64,000 bases of DNA, from positions 1-64,000 of the forward strand of contig JAFYQB010000055.1 of the NCBI GenBank assembly GCA_017547285.1, read 5' to 3'. The stretch comes from Clostridia bacterium (GTDB lineage Bacteria > Bacillota > Clostridia > Christensenellales > Aristaeellaceae). The position numbers and the translations under genes are program-made. The notes under the pieces are model-generated. The model made no database searches. It had not been told where the DNA came from and saw nothing but the letters and a program-made list of their open reading frames with translations. This document shows positions 1-8,070 of this stretch, in pieces. Position 1 is the first letter of the stretch; each line of letters opens with the position of its first letter.

Positions 1-625
1 CGATGCCTGCTTTTGACCACTGGGAGCCAAGCAGATTGCGGCGGTGGGATTCACTGCTCATAAAAGCGGCCTGCGATTTTTCCACTGTGGCGTGGTGGGC
101 AATGTTTTCGCCTACAGAAGTGAAAGAATAGCCAAAGTGCTTCAGCATCTGAGATGCTGTTCCATAGGTTGGAGACGTATGGGAGAAATATTTCCTGTCG
201 TTCATGTCTTTGCTTTTGGCTCTGGCAATGCTGCATAGTACAGGATCAGCCTTTAATGCGGGCAAACCATTGGCAATTCGGTCCTGATTTAGCAAAAATA
301 ACGCATTTTCCTCTTGCACGCTTATAGAAGGTGTAGTATAATCATCGCCGTTAGATGGAGGAATCGTTGCATCAGGTTTTTTCGTTGCCGTTGGCTTGGG
401 CGCAGGCGTGTTTGTCGGCGCTTCGGTAGGCAGCGGACTGGGTGCGGTGGGTGTTGCTGTGGGCTGAGGAACAGAGGGCTGGGTATAACAGCTGTTGTTC
501 TGGCGGTACGGCCATCCGCTGAAACCAAACTGGGAAGTGGGCGCAGAGCTGTTTGCCAGCGCAGTGCTTCCGGTCATGATGCTTACGGACAGTGCAAGGG
601 CAGTCAGCTTTTGTTTCTTGTTCAT
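1..625 (-). CDS. Exported CAP-domain (YkwD-like) protein, truncated by the window edge
   Basis: The reading frame opens at the ATG at 625 and runs off the left edge after 208 codons without a stop. An AGGAGGT-type binding site lies 5 bases upstream (631-636 on the plus strand). The protein has a signal peptide (MNKKQKL, a hydrophobic stretch, cleavage near ALA-NS around residue 24). A Pro/Thr-rich linker (PTATPTAP, PKPTATKKP) follows, then a CAP/SCP domain with QDR, KYFSHTSP, GENIAHH and SESHRRNLL. The two His and the GENI segment are the family's conserved pocket. Secreted bacterial CAP proteins of this type are common in spore formers, often as spore-associated YkwD-like proteins, and their biochemical role is unclear. 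The missing C-terminus should be only the last few strands of the domain. Confidence 0.9.
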   Translation of the reverse strand, partial: MNKKQKLTALALSVSIMTGSTALANSSAPTSQFGFSGWPYRQNNSCYTQPSVPQPTATPTAPSPLPTEAPTNTPAPKPTATKKPDATIPPSNGDDYTTPSISVQEENALFLLNQDRIANGLPALKADPVLCSIARAKSKDMNDRKYFSHTSPTYGTASQMLKHFGYSFTSVGENIAHHATVEKSQAAFMSSESHRRNLLGSQWSKAGI

Positions 626-645
626 AGAGTACCTCCGGTAAAGTA

Positions 646-667
646 GTTGCGTTATTAAGAACGCAAC
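646..667. repeat. Perfect 8-bp inverted repeat in the leader of the CAP gene
   Basis: GTTGCGTT (646-653) and AACGCAAC (660-667) are separated by 6 bases. The repeat sits just upstream of the CAP gene's binding site on the minus strand. It could be an operator or an mRNA hairpin. No regulator can be named from the sequence. Confidence 0.55.
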
Positions 668-774
668 AAAATCGTAATATATTTGCAATATAATATCAAT
701 CAAATTGGCAGTGTGCTGCCATGGGAATGTTTCCAAACGGATGCATTCGCCCAATATTAGAGGAGGAACGCGCC

Positions 775-1167
775 ATGAACCTTGTAAAGTGCCCCCGTTG
801 TGACCTGAATTACATCCTCGATACCGAAAAGTACTGCAAGATCTGTCTTCGTGAAATGAAGGGCAGCCATGTGGAGGATGAGATGGAGCTGTGCTCTGTG
901 TGTAACGAAGCGCCTGCTCTGCCCGGTCACGATGTGTGCCTGAGCTGCCTGAAGGAAATGAGCGGCAATAATACGGACGGCGATGTGGAAGACAACAGCC
1001 CTGTTGTGGATGAAAGCACCATTGGTCTCAATTCTGTGAGCAATATGGAAGAAATCATTCCCCAGATCGACGACGACGATGACTTTGCTGATCTGGACGG
1101 CGATCTCTCTCTTGAGAGCGTGATCGAAGAAGAAAACGAAGATGAAGAAGACGAAGACGACGAGTAA
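775..1167 (+). CDS. Small double zinc-ribbon protein with acidic tail
   Basis: This is a 130-residue protein. The ATG at 775 is chosen because AGGAGG lies at 761-766; an in-frame ATG at 721 has no such site. The first 60 residues carry four CxxC pairs (C6/C9, C21/C24, C40/C43, C55/C58), spaced as two zinc-binding knuckle modules. From about residue 65 the chain becomes strongly acidic and ends in a run of Asp and Glu. There is no membrane segment or signal peptide, so it is probably cytoplasmic. It lies 18 bases upstream of the metallophosphoesterase and is probably cotranscribed. I do not recognise a named family. Zinc ribbons with acidic tails often bind proteins or nucleic acid, but that is inference only. 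Confidence 0.8.
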   Translation: MNLVKCPRCDLNYILDTEKYCKICLREMKGSHVEDEMELCSVCNEAPALPGHDVCLSCLKEMSGNNTDGDVEDNSPVVDESTIGLNSVSNMEEIIPQIDDDDDFADLDGDLSLESVIEEENEDEEDEDDE

Positions 1168-1185
1168 TCCGTAAGAGAGGGACGA

Positions 1186-1881
1186 ATGTCTGTATTTGCA
1201 ATCGGCGATCTCCATCTGCCTGGTCATGAGCAAAAGCCCATGGACGTATTCGGCAGTCATTGGGATCGCCATTTTGAAACCATCAGCGAAAACTGGCAGC
1301 AGAAAATCACTGAGGATGATATCGTTCTGATTCCCGGCGATATCAGCTGGGCCATGCAGCTGAGCGAGGCGGCGGATGACTTGAATGCCATCGGAAGCCT
1401 TCCGGGCACGAAACTGCTGCTGCGCGGAAATCATGATTACTGGTGGAGTTCGCTCAGCAAGCTGCGCGCGGTGCTCCCGGAAAAAATGCATGTGATTCAG
1501 AATGACGCCATGCGGATTGGCGATCATGTATTTTGCGGTACGCGCGGATGGAATTTCCCTACTGCGCAGCAGGCGCTGAGCGCGCAGGATGAAAAGGTGT
1601 ACCTGCGCGAACTGATGCGGCTGAAAATGTCGCTGGATCAGGCGAAAAAACTGGGCGGCGATGTGACGGTCATGCTGCATTTCCCGCCTTTGTTTGCGGA
1701 TGGCATCAGCACCGCCTTTACGGATATTCTGGAGTCGTATCAGGTTCAGCGTGTGGTATACGGTCATTTGCACGGAGCGGGCATCAAAATCGGCTTTGAA
1801 GGCGTGCGGCAGGGGATTGAATATCATCTTGTTTCCTGCGATGCGCTCCAGTTTAATCCGGTTTGCATTATTTCAGAATGA
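1186..1881 (+). CDS. Calcineurin-like metallophosphoesterase
   Basis: The protein has 231 residues and a full set of metallophosphoesterase motifs: GDLH (D8, H10), GDISW (D52), GNHDYWW (N82, H83), the HFPP histidine (H165) and GHLH (H194, H196). These ligands hold the two metal ions of the active site. The family includes phosphatases and phosphodiesterases acting on nucleotides, phosphoproteins or nucleic acid. This subgroup (predicted phosphohydrolases of the COG1768 type) has no settled substrate. The protein is soluble, with no signal peptide. A GAGAGGGA binding site precedes the ATG, and a strong terminator follows at 1948-1996, ending the two-gene unit with the zinc-ribbon gene. Confidence 0.88.
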   Translation: MSVFAIGDLHLPGHEQKPMDVFGSHWDRHFETISENWQQKITEDDIVLIPGDISWAMQLSEAADDLNAIGSLPGTKLLLRGNHDYWWSSLSKLRAVLPEKMHVIQNDAMRIGDHVFCGTRGWNFPTAQQALSAQDEKVYLRELMRLKMSLDQAKKLGGDVTVMLHFPPLFADGISTAFTDILESYQVQRVVYGHLHGAGIKIGFEGVRQGIEYHLVSCDALQFNPVCIISE

Positions 1882-1947
1882 AATATAAATAAATTATTAA
1901 AACTTTTTAACAAAAATGTAACATTGTGATTGCGAACGGGCGTTCGC

Positions 1948-1996
1948 AGCCCTGCAAACCCTTGTGACAAAAGGGTTTGCAGGGCTTCTTTTTTTA
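1948..1996 (+). terminator. Rho-independent terminator after the metallophosphoesterase gene
   Basis: AGCCCTGCAAACCCTT pairs with AAGGGTTTGCAGGGCT across a short loop and is followed by an uninterrupted T run. The long GC-rich stem makes this one of the clearest terminators in the window and separates the first genes from the division cluster. Confidence 0.92.
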
Positions 1997-2102
1997 TTCA
2001 AAAATAGATGCGAATATGCGTTCTCATAAAATGAATGAGTCTGTGTTTAGTTTGTTTCAAAATAAAAAAATGCGGAAGTTTTGAGGTATGGCTCAACCGG
2101 AA

Positions 2103-2149
2103 AAAGTGGAGTATAATGGTTGCACATCCCTAAAAAGGGTGAAAAGTGG
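2103..2149 (+). promoter_or_regulatory. Promoter and candidate MraZ operator boxes upstream of mraZ
   Basis: A perfect TATAAT lies at 2112-2117, but no good -35 box precedes it. Around it are AAAGTGG (2103-2109), the variant AAAGGGTG (2134-2141) and AAAGTGG again (2143-2149). MraZ of other bacteria autoregulates by binding direct GTGG/TGGG-type repeats upstream of its own gene, so these copies are reasonable operator candidates. Binding here is inferred. Confidence 0.5.
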
Positions 2150-2175
2150 AGGCAAAAGGGAGCGGGGTGAAGGGC

Positions 2176-2679
2176 ATGGATGATGAAAAACGCATGAACA
2201 GCGTTGCAGCTGAAATGCCCAGACCGGCACGAAAACCCCGTTTCTTCGGCAGCTACGACCATTCGATCGACGCCAAGGGTCGAATCATTATCCCTACGGT
2301 GTACCGCAAAGAACTGGGCGAGAGTTTCACCATTACCGTGGGTCTGGATGATCAGTCCATCGCAATTTATCCGGACGCTGCTTTTGATGAAATGGTGGAA
2401 GCACTGTACAGCATGAACCGCCGCAAGCCCGCCGTTCAGCGCCAGCAGGATCATATTGCCAAGTTCAGCTATCCCGGTATGCAGGCCGATAATCAGGGCC
2501 GCGTGCTTTTACCGGTCAAGCTCCGTCAGTATGTTCTGGGCGAGGCGAAGGATGTGGAAATCAGCGGTGCGCTGGATCATATCCGCATCGTAGACAGCGC
2601 CATCGCACTGGCCGAGGATACCTATTATAAGGAACACAACGAAGAAATCCGCAACGAAATTGCGGACATGGATGAATAA
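2176..2679 (+). CDS. mraZ: MraZ, transcriptional regulator of the division and wall cluster
   Basis: From the ATG at 2176 the product has 167 residues. It carries the duplicated SpoVT/AbrB-like MraZ fold, with FFGSYDHSIDAKGR in the first half and PGMQADNQGR in the second; these are the two DxxxR signatures. MraZ forms a ring-shaped oligomer that binds repeats upstream of its own gene and controls dcw transcription. Most MraZ proteins are about 143 residues and begin right at the FFGSYDHS segment, so this one has an N-terminal extension of about 25 residues whatever the start. A GTG at 2146 and an ATG at 2194 are alternatives. The gene leads the cluster, and the ftsL-like gene follows after 21 bases. 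The rsmH gene that normally comes next is missing. Confidence 0.95.
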   Translation: MDDEKRMNSVAAEMPRPARKPRFFGSYDHSIDAKGRIIIPTVYRKELGESFTITVGLDDQSIAIYPDAAFDEMVEALYSMNRRKPAVQRQQDHIAKFSYPGMQADNQGRVLLPVKLRQYVLGEAKDVEISGALDHIRIVDSAIALAEDTYYKEHNEEIRNEIADMDE

Positions 2680-2700
2680 ACAGGCAAAGGGGAACCGGAA

Positions 2701-3330
2701 ATGTCACAGTATCAGCCGATGTACGATACCTTTCAGCGCGAACAGCGGGAGCGGTTTGTTCCCTCTACCCGCATTAATGTTTCAGCAAGCGTTCATCTGC
2801 CCGGCAGCGAACTGGATCCGGTGACCGGTCAGCTCAAGCCTGAACGTGTGCGCCGTCACCGTACGCAGGCGCAGCGTCTGGAACAGCTTCGTCTGGAGGA
2901 AGAGGACCGCAAGCTGAAGGAATCGCTCGCCCGTGAAATGAAAAAAGGGGGCGTACGCATTACGTGGCTCACGGCGCTGGTCGTGTGCTCGGCGCTGCTG
3001 TTTGTATGCCTGTTTACCCTTGGTTATCAGCACAGCATGATCACTGCGTGCCAGGCTCAGATCAATATGCTGGAGAAGGATATCAAAGTCTGCACTGAGC
3101 GAAACGAACTGCTTGGCAATGAACTGGAGGCCGCCCGTGATATCAGCAATATCGGCTATGCAGCGCGCAATCTGGGCTTGATTCGTGCGGAAGCAGTAGA
3201 AGCGGTTCACCTCACGGCTGTGGATACCCGACCGCAGGCTTCGGTCCGGACTGCCTATGTGATTCCGGACAGCATCGAAACAACGGCGCAGGCCACGCAT
3301 GTGCCTGTGATTGCCAGCGCGGGCAACTGA
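2701..3330 (+). CDS. ftsL: FtsL/DivIC-like septum formation initiator protein
   Basis: The protein has 209 residues. A charged cytoplasmic region of about 90 residues, rich in Arg and Glu, is followed by one transmembrane segment (about 97-117, TWLTALVVCSALLFVCLF). A short coiled coil follows (about 120-155, with INMLEKDIKVC and LLGNELEAA), then a Thr/Ala-rich extracytoplasmic tail. This is the FtsL/DivIC bitopic layout, and the position between mraZ and the PBP gene is that of ftsL. FtsL bridges DivIB/FtsQ and the FtsW-PBP synthase pair. The N-terminal part is much longer than in B. subtilis FtsL (117 residues). Sequence conservation in this family is low, so the call rests on layout and location. 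Confidence 0.8.
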   Translation: MSQYQPMYDTFQREQRERFVPSTRINVSASVHLPGSELDPVTGQLKPERVRRHRTQAQRLEQLRLEEEDRKLKESLAREMKKGGVRITWLTALVVCSALLFVCLFTLGYQHSMITACQAQINMLEKDIKVCTERNELLGNELEAARDISNIGYAARNLGLIRAEAVEAVHLTAVDTRPQASVRTAYVIPDSIETTAQATHVPVIASAGN

Positions 3331-3427
3331 TTTTGTTATCAAAAGCAGTAGAAAGTCGAAACACACATAAATCCGCTCAAAGCGTCATACATCCCTGTGA
3401 CTGCTCATAGAGGGGAAGGATGTTGTG

Positions 3428-5548
3428 ATGACAGAGCTGCATATCCGCAGGCGGGTTTTTACGCTGCTGATGCTGCTGGTGTTTCTGTTTGTCCTGCTGT
3501 TTTTAAGAATTACCTATCTGACCACCACGCTTTCGGCGGAACTGACTGCCCGCGGCGTGAAACAATGGACGCGCGAAGGTACGGTTTATGCCCGGAGAGG
3601 CAGTATCCTGGACGCGAACGGTCAGACGCTGGTCATGAGCGCGACCGCTTACATCGTAAATGCAGATCCACGAAAGATATCGGACATGTCTTTGTTCACA
3701 CAAACGATATGTCCGATTTTGGATTTGGATGAGGAAAGTACGTCCCAAAAACTGTCGGATAAAAGAAAGGCTTCGGTAACCCTGAAACGGCAGGTGCCGC
3801 GCGAAACGGCCGATGAGCTGAGAAAGCTTCAGTCATCCGGCAGCGAGGCCGTTCAAAAAGAACTGAAAGCGCTGCTGTTTGACGAAGATGTGCGCCGTGT
3901 TTACCTGAAAAATGCGTTTCTGGTGCAAACCCTGGGACTGACGAATGTGGACGGCATAGGACAGTCAGGTCTGGAAGCGCAGTATGAAACGCTGTTAAAA
4001 GGTGCGGCAGGAAGGACACTGCGCAGCGTGGACGGAAGATCACAAACGATCTACGACAGACAGAATCTTTATATAGAACCTCAGAACGGAAATGACCTGA
4101 AGCTGACGATCGACACCAATATACAGGCAGTATGTGAAAAGGCCATGCGCGAGTGCTATGAGGTAAACAAGGCGCAGGCGGTGCATGTCATCGCAATGGA
4201 TCCCTATACGGGCGCTATTCTGGCCATGTGCTCAAAGCCCGATTATGATCCAAACAATCCGCCGCGCGCGCAGGTGGACGCGCTGAATCAGATGATGCGC
4301 ATCCGTCTGATCACAGACGCATATGAGCCCGGTTCCACCTTCAAGATTCTCACCGCTGCAGCAGCCCTGGATGCGGGCGTAACCACGCCGGAAGATTCCT
4401 TTTACTGTTCGGCCAAAATCACCGTGGACGGGGATACCATACGCTGCTGGGGACGGCCGCATGAGGCGGAAACCATGGCGCAGGCATTGCAGAACAGCTG
4501 CAATCCCGTTTTTGTAGAACTGGCGCTGCGGCTTGGAACAGAGCGTTTTTATCAGTATCTGCGTGCGTTCGGGCTTGGAGCGCGAACCGGCGTGGATCTG
4601 CAGGGAGAAGCGGCAGGCATACTGATACCTGAAAGGAATGTCAAAAATGTGGATCTGGCCCGGATCGGCTTTGGCCAGAGCATTGCGGTAACGCCGATTC
4701 AGCTGCTCTCGGCAGCATGCTCGGTGATCAACGGCGGAAGACTGATGCAGCCCTACCTGCTGAAGGAAGCTGTTTCGCCGGACGGAACGGTCATTTACCG
4801 TTCTCAGCCCAAAGTGCTCAGCCATCCCGTTTCCGAAGAAACCAGCACGCTCATGCGCAGCCTGCTGGAACAGGTGGTCAGCATTGGCGGCGCCAAAAAT
4901 GCAGCGGTTCCCGGCTATCTGGTGGGCGGCAAAACAGGAACGGCGCAGGTGTACAAGGAAGGAAAGATTGTGCGGGATGTGCATATCGGTTCCTTTCTGG
5001 GGTTTGCTCCGGCAAATGATCCGCGCATTGCGCTGCTGGTGATCGTGGATGAGGCAGACACGCCTGTTGACTATGGCGGCACAACTGCTGCGCCTTTTGC
5101 TGGACAAATCCTCTCAGATGTGTTACCTTATTTAGGTTGTAAGACTGTTTCGGATGCGGAACGGATGGAAAGGGAAGTTCCTGATCTGACAGGTCTTTCT
5201 CTGGCACAGGCCAGACAGCTGGCATCAGAGGCGGGTTTTCGTGTACTGGATGACGGAAGCGGTGCAGTTGTTACTGCGCAAATGCCGGGTGCGGGCGCAA
5301 AGCTGATAGCCGGCGGCCAGATGATGCTTTATACCTATACAGACAATCCCCCTCAGCCAGAGCAGGTGGTTTGCGTTCCGGACGTGCTGGGCCGATCTCT
5401 TGCACAGGCGGCTACACTGCTCAGGCAGCGCGGACTGGAAATGCAGATCGAGGGATCCGGTTATGCTGTGCGGCAGGAACCGGCAGCAGGATCCTATGCC
5501 GCACAGGGGTCGATTGTCAGGGTGAATTTTGAAATGCCCAATCCATAA
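3428..5548 (+). CDS. spoVD: Class B penicillin-binding protein with two PASTA domains (FtsI/SpoVD type)
   Basis: This 706-residue transpeptidase crosslinks septal or spore-cortex peptidoglycan. It has an N-terminal anchor (about residues 10-32) and a dimerisation domain. The transpeptidase motifs are STFK (Ser303 as nucleophile), SCN in QNSCNP and KTGTAQ. Two C-terminal PASTA domains begin VPDLTG and VPDVLG. The ATG at 3428 is chosen because GGGGAAGG lies 8 bases upstream; a GTG at 3425 is in frame. PASTA domains are typical of SpoVD and of some Gram-positive division PBPs. Bacillus carries pbpB and spoVD side by side here, but this cluster has a single gene, so it may serve vegetative division, sporulation or both. 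It lies directly before murE. Confidence 0.93.
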   Translation: MTELHIRRRVFTLLMLLVFLFVLLFLRITYLTTTLSAELTARGVKQWTREGTVYARRGSILDANGQTLVMSATAYIVNADPRKISDMSLFTQTICPILDLDEESTSQKLSDKRKASVTLKRQVPRETADELRKLQSSGSEAVQKELKALLFDEDVRRVYLKNAFLVQTLGLTNVDGIGQSGLEAQYETLLKGAAGRTLRSVDGRSQTIYDRQNLYIEPQNGNDLKLTIDTNIQAVCEKAMRECYEVNKAQAVHVIAMDPYTGAILAMCSKPDYDPNNPPRAQVDALNQMMRIRLITDAYEPGSTFKILTAAAALDAGVTTPEDSFYCSAKITVDGDTIRCWGRPHEAETMAQALQNSCNPVFVELALRLGTERFYQYLRAFGLGARTGVDLQGEAAGILIPERNVKNVDLARIGFGQSIAVTPIQLLSAACSVINGGRLMQPYLLKEAVSPDGTVIYRSQPKVLSHPVSEETSTLMRSLLEQVVSIGGAKNAAVPGYLVGGKTGTAQVYKEGKIVRDVHIGSFLGFAPANDPRIALLVIVDEADTPVDYGGTTAAPFAGQILSDVLPYLGCKTVSDAERMEREVPDLTGLSLAQARQLASEAGFRVLDDGSGAVVTAQMPGAGAKLIAGGQMMLYTYTDNPPQPEQVVCVPDVLGRSLAQAATLLRQRGLEMQIEGSGYAVRQEPAAGSYAAQGSIVRVNFEMPNP

Positions 5549-5565
5549 GGATGGAGGAATACATC

Positions 5566-7029
5566 ATGTTACTGAAGGAATTGCTTGCAGAAGTTCCCGG
5601 CATTCTGGGAACGCGCGGCAATATGGAAATGGAAATCGGCGCACTTGTCACCGACAGCCGTATCAAGGAGCCGGTCAACGGCGGTTTGTTCTTCTGCATC
5701 AGCGGTATGCACTTTGACGCGCATAACTATGCGGATCAGGTGGCGCAGTTCGGTTGTACTGCGCTGATCGTGGAGCGCTTTCTGGAAAGTCCGCTGGCGC
5801 AGGTGAAGGTGGAAAATGTCCGTTCTGCCATGGCCTACATCGCATCTGCGTTCTACGGCCATCCCAGTCGCCAGATGCGCATGATCGGCGTAAGCGGCAC
5901 CAAGGGAAAAACCACCACCAGCTTCCTGATGAAATCCGTTTTGGAAAAGGCGGGCATGAAAACGGGTCTGATCGGCACCACCGGCAACATGATCGGCGAA
6001 AAACATCTGCCCGGCAATATGACCACGCCTGACCCTGTGGAACTGCACCGTACCCTCAGGCAGATGGCGGATGAAGACGTGCAGGCCGTCAGCATGGAGG
6101 TCAGCGCCCATGCGGTTGATATGCACCGTCTGGACGGCGTGGTGTTTGAGGCTGCCTGCTATACGAATCTGTCGCAGGATCATCTGGACTATTTTGGCAC
6201 CATGGAGCGTTATTTTGAGGCCAAAAAGAGTTTCTTCATGCACGGCGCTGTACAGAATGCTGCACTGAATGCAGATGAGGAAACCACAGACAGCATCCGT
6301 GCGGATATCAAATCGCCGTATCTTACCTTTGGTATCAGCGCCAAGGCGGATGTGTTTGCCCGTGATATCGAAATCAGCGAAAACGGCGTTTCCTTCCAGA
6401 TCAGCCTGCATGGTATGGAAACCATGCCCATTGCCATGCACCTGACCGGCATGTTCAACGTTTACAATGCGCTGGCGGCAGCCTCCATGGCCATGATCAT
6501 GGGCATTGACAAAGAAGCCATCCGCGAAGGTCTGGAGAGTGTACAGAACGTCCCCGGACGCGTGGAGGTGCTGGATACCCATACGCCTTATAAGGTGATT
6601 CTGGACTATGCCCATTCTCCGGATGCGCTGGAAAACGTGCTCAAAACCGTACGCGCTTTCACGCGCAGCCGACTGATTGCACTGGTAGGCTGCGGCGGCG
6701 ACCGTGATAAGGGCAAGCGCCCCATGATGGGCGAAATCGTGGGCAGGATGGCGGATTTCTCCATCCTGACCAGTGACAATCCCCGTACCGAGGATCCCAT
6801 GGCTATTCTGGCCTCCGTAGAGGAGGGTATGAAACGGACCGATGGCGAATATGTGCTGATCGAGAACCGCCGCGAGGCCATCCGTCATGCACTGGAAATG
6901 GGCTGTGAGGGCGATGTGATCATTCTGGCAGGCAAGGGAAATGAAACCTATCAGGATATCATGGGCGTCAAATATCCCTTTGACGAAAAGGTCGTTGTTC
7001 AGGAATTGCTGGATGAAATGCGTGCATAA
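5566..7029 (+). CDS. murE: MurE, UDP-MurNAc-tripeptide ligase (meso-DAP adding)
   Basis: The enzyme adds the third amino acid to UDP-MurNAc-L-Ala-D-Glu using ATP, in the cytoplasm. From the ATG at 5566 it has 487 residues. The P-loop is SGTKGKTTT (about 110-118) and the central domain has the usual Mur ligase SMEVSAHA and TNLSQDHLDYF segments. The substrate loop reads DNPR at 404-407, the signature of meso-diaminopimelate-adding enzymes (lysine-adding enzymes differ there). The start at 5566 has GGAGG at 5553-5557; the upstream in-frame ATG at 5551 overlaps that site and is unlikely. MurF, which normally follows, is absent and mraY comes next. Confidence 0.96.
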   Translation: MLLKELLAEVPGILGTRGNMEMEIGALVTDSRIKEPVNGGLFFCISGMHFDAHNYADQVAQFGCTALIVERFLESPLAQVKVENVRSAMAYIASAFYGHPSRQMRMIGVSGTKGKTTTSFLMKSVLEKAGMKTGLIGTTGNMIGEKHLPGNMTTPDPVELHRTLRQMADEDVQAVSMEVSAHAVDMHRLDGVVFEAACYTNLSQDHLDYFGTMERYFEAKKSFFMHGAVQNAALNADEETTDSIRADIKSPYLTFGISAKADVFARDIEISENGVSFQISLHGMETMPIAMHLTGMFNVYNALAAASMAMIMGIDKEAIREGLESVQNVPGRVEVLDTHTPYKVILDYAHSPDALENVLKTVRAFTRSRLIALVGCGGDRDKGKRPMMGEIVGRMADFSILTSDNPRTEDPMAILASVEEGMKRTDGEYVLIENRREAIRHALEMGCEGDVIILAGKGNETYQDIMGVKYPFDEKVVVQELLDEMRA

Positions 7030-7050
7030 CCGTACCAAGGAGGAAAGACG

Positions 7051-8052
7051 ATGCTTAAGCTGTTTCTGTCTCTGGTTGTTTCTGTGATTGCCATGCTGCT
7101 CATCGGACCGCGTGTGCTGCCGATTCTGCGCAAACTCAAATTTGGTCAGTCCATTTATGAACTGGGTCCCAAAAGCCACCAGGTCAAGCAGGGCACGCCT
7201 ACCATGGGCGGTCTCATGTTCTCTGCCGTTGCGTGTGTGGCTGCGCTGGTTTTCCACGGTGCATGGTTTGGTTTTGCGGATTTTACGATTGGACTGATCT
7301 TTGTTTCCCTCGGCAGCATGCTGGTGGGCTTTGTGGATGACTACATCAAGGTGGTCAAAAAGCGCAATCTTGGCCTGATCTGGTGGCAGAAGATTGTGGG
7401 TCAGGTGGCGGTCGTGGTCATTTTCTCCCTGTACTGCTACCTGCATCCGGATGTAGGTTCCAAGGTGATCATTCCCTTCTTCAACGTGGAGTGGGATCTG
7501 GGCGTCTTCTATGTGCCGCTGATGGCTGCTGCCATGATCTTTATGATCAACAGCGCCAACCTGCAGGACGGTTTGGACGGTCTGCTTTCTACGGTAACGG
7601 TTGTGGGCGGAACCGGCTGGGCGATCATTGCCATGATCGTATCCGGAGGCGGCGCAATCGCTTCCGGGCTCGCCGGCAACTATCAGAACCTTGCCATCTT
7701 TGCCATGGCGCTGGTGGGCGGCTGCATCGGATTCCTGCGCTTTAACCGTTATCCCGCCATGGTGTTCATGGGCGATACCGGCAGCATGTTTATCGGCGGC
7801 GCGCTGGTGGGCATGGCCATGCTCATGCGCATGCCGATCCATATGATCTTTATGAGCATCACGCTTCTGGCCTCCTCTTTCAGCGTGATCATTCAGCGTG
7901 CATACTTTAAGGCCACTCACGGTAAGCGCATCTTCAAAATGTCGCCCATTCATCACCACTTTGAGCTGTGCGGCATGACCGAAAAGCAGATTGTGCGCAT
8001 GTACGCCATCGTGGAAGCCATTGCCTGCGTGATCGCCATTCTGTCCATCTGA
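7051..8052 (+). CDS. mraY: MraY, phospho-MurNAc-pentapeptide transferase
   Basis: This 333-residue integral membrane enzyme moves phospho-MurNAc-pentapeptide from UDP to undecaprenyl phosphate, forming lipid I. About ten transmembrane segments are visible. The catalytic features are in place: the FVDDYIK segment (D96, D97, K100), NLQDGLDGL (N170, D173, D176), FMGDTGS, and the HHHFELCG segment (H301-H303) typical of MraY. Length matches the family (about 320-360). It lies 21 bases after murE and 18 before murD, with an AGGAGG-type site before the ATG. Confidence 0.97.
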   Translation: MLKLFLSLVVSVIAMLLIGPRVLPILRKLKFGQSIYELGPKSHQVKQGTPTMGGLMFSAVACVAALVFHGAWFGFADFTIGLIFVSLGSMLVGFVDDYIKVVKKRNLGLIWWQKIVGQVAVVVIFSLYCYLHPDVGSKVIIPFFNVEWDLGVFYVPLMAAAMIFMINSANLQDGLDGLLSTVTVVGGTGWAIIAMIVSGGGAIASGLAGNYQNLAIFAMALVGGCIGFLRFNRYPAMVFMGDTGSMFIGGALVGMAMLMRMPIHMIFMSITLLASSFSVIIQRAYFKATHGKRIFKMSPIHHHFELCGMTEKQIVRMYAIVEAIACVIAILSI

Positions 8053-8070
8053 TAGCGGAGGGAACATATT

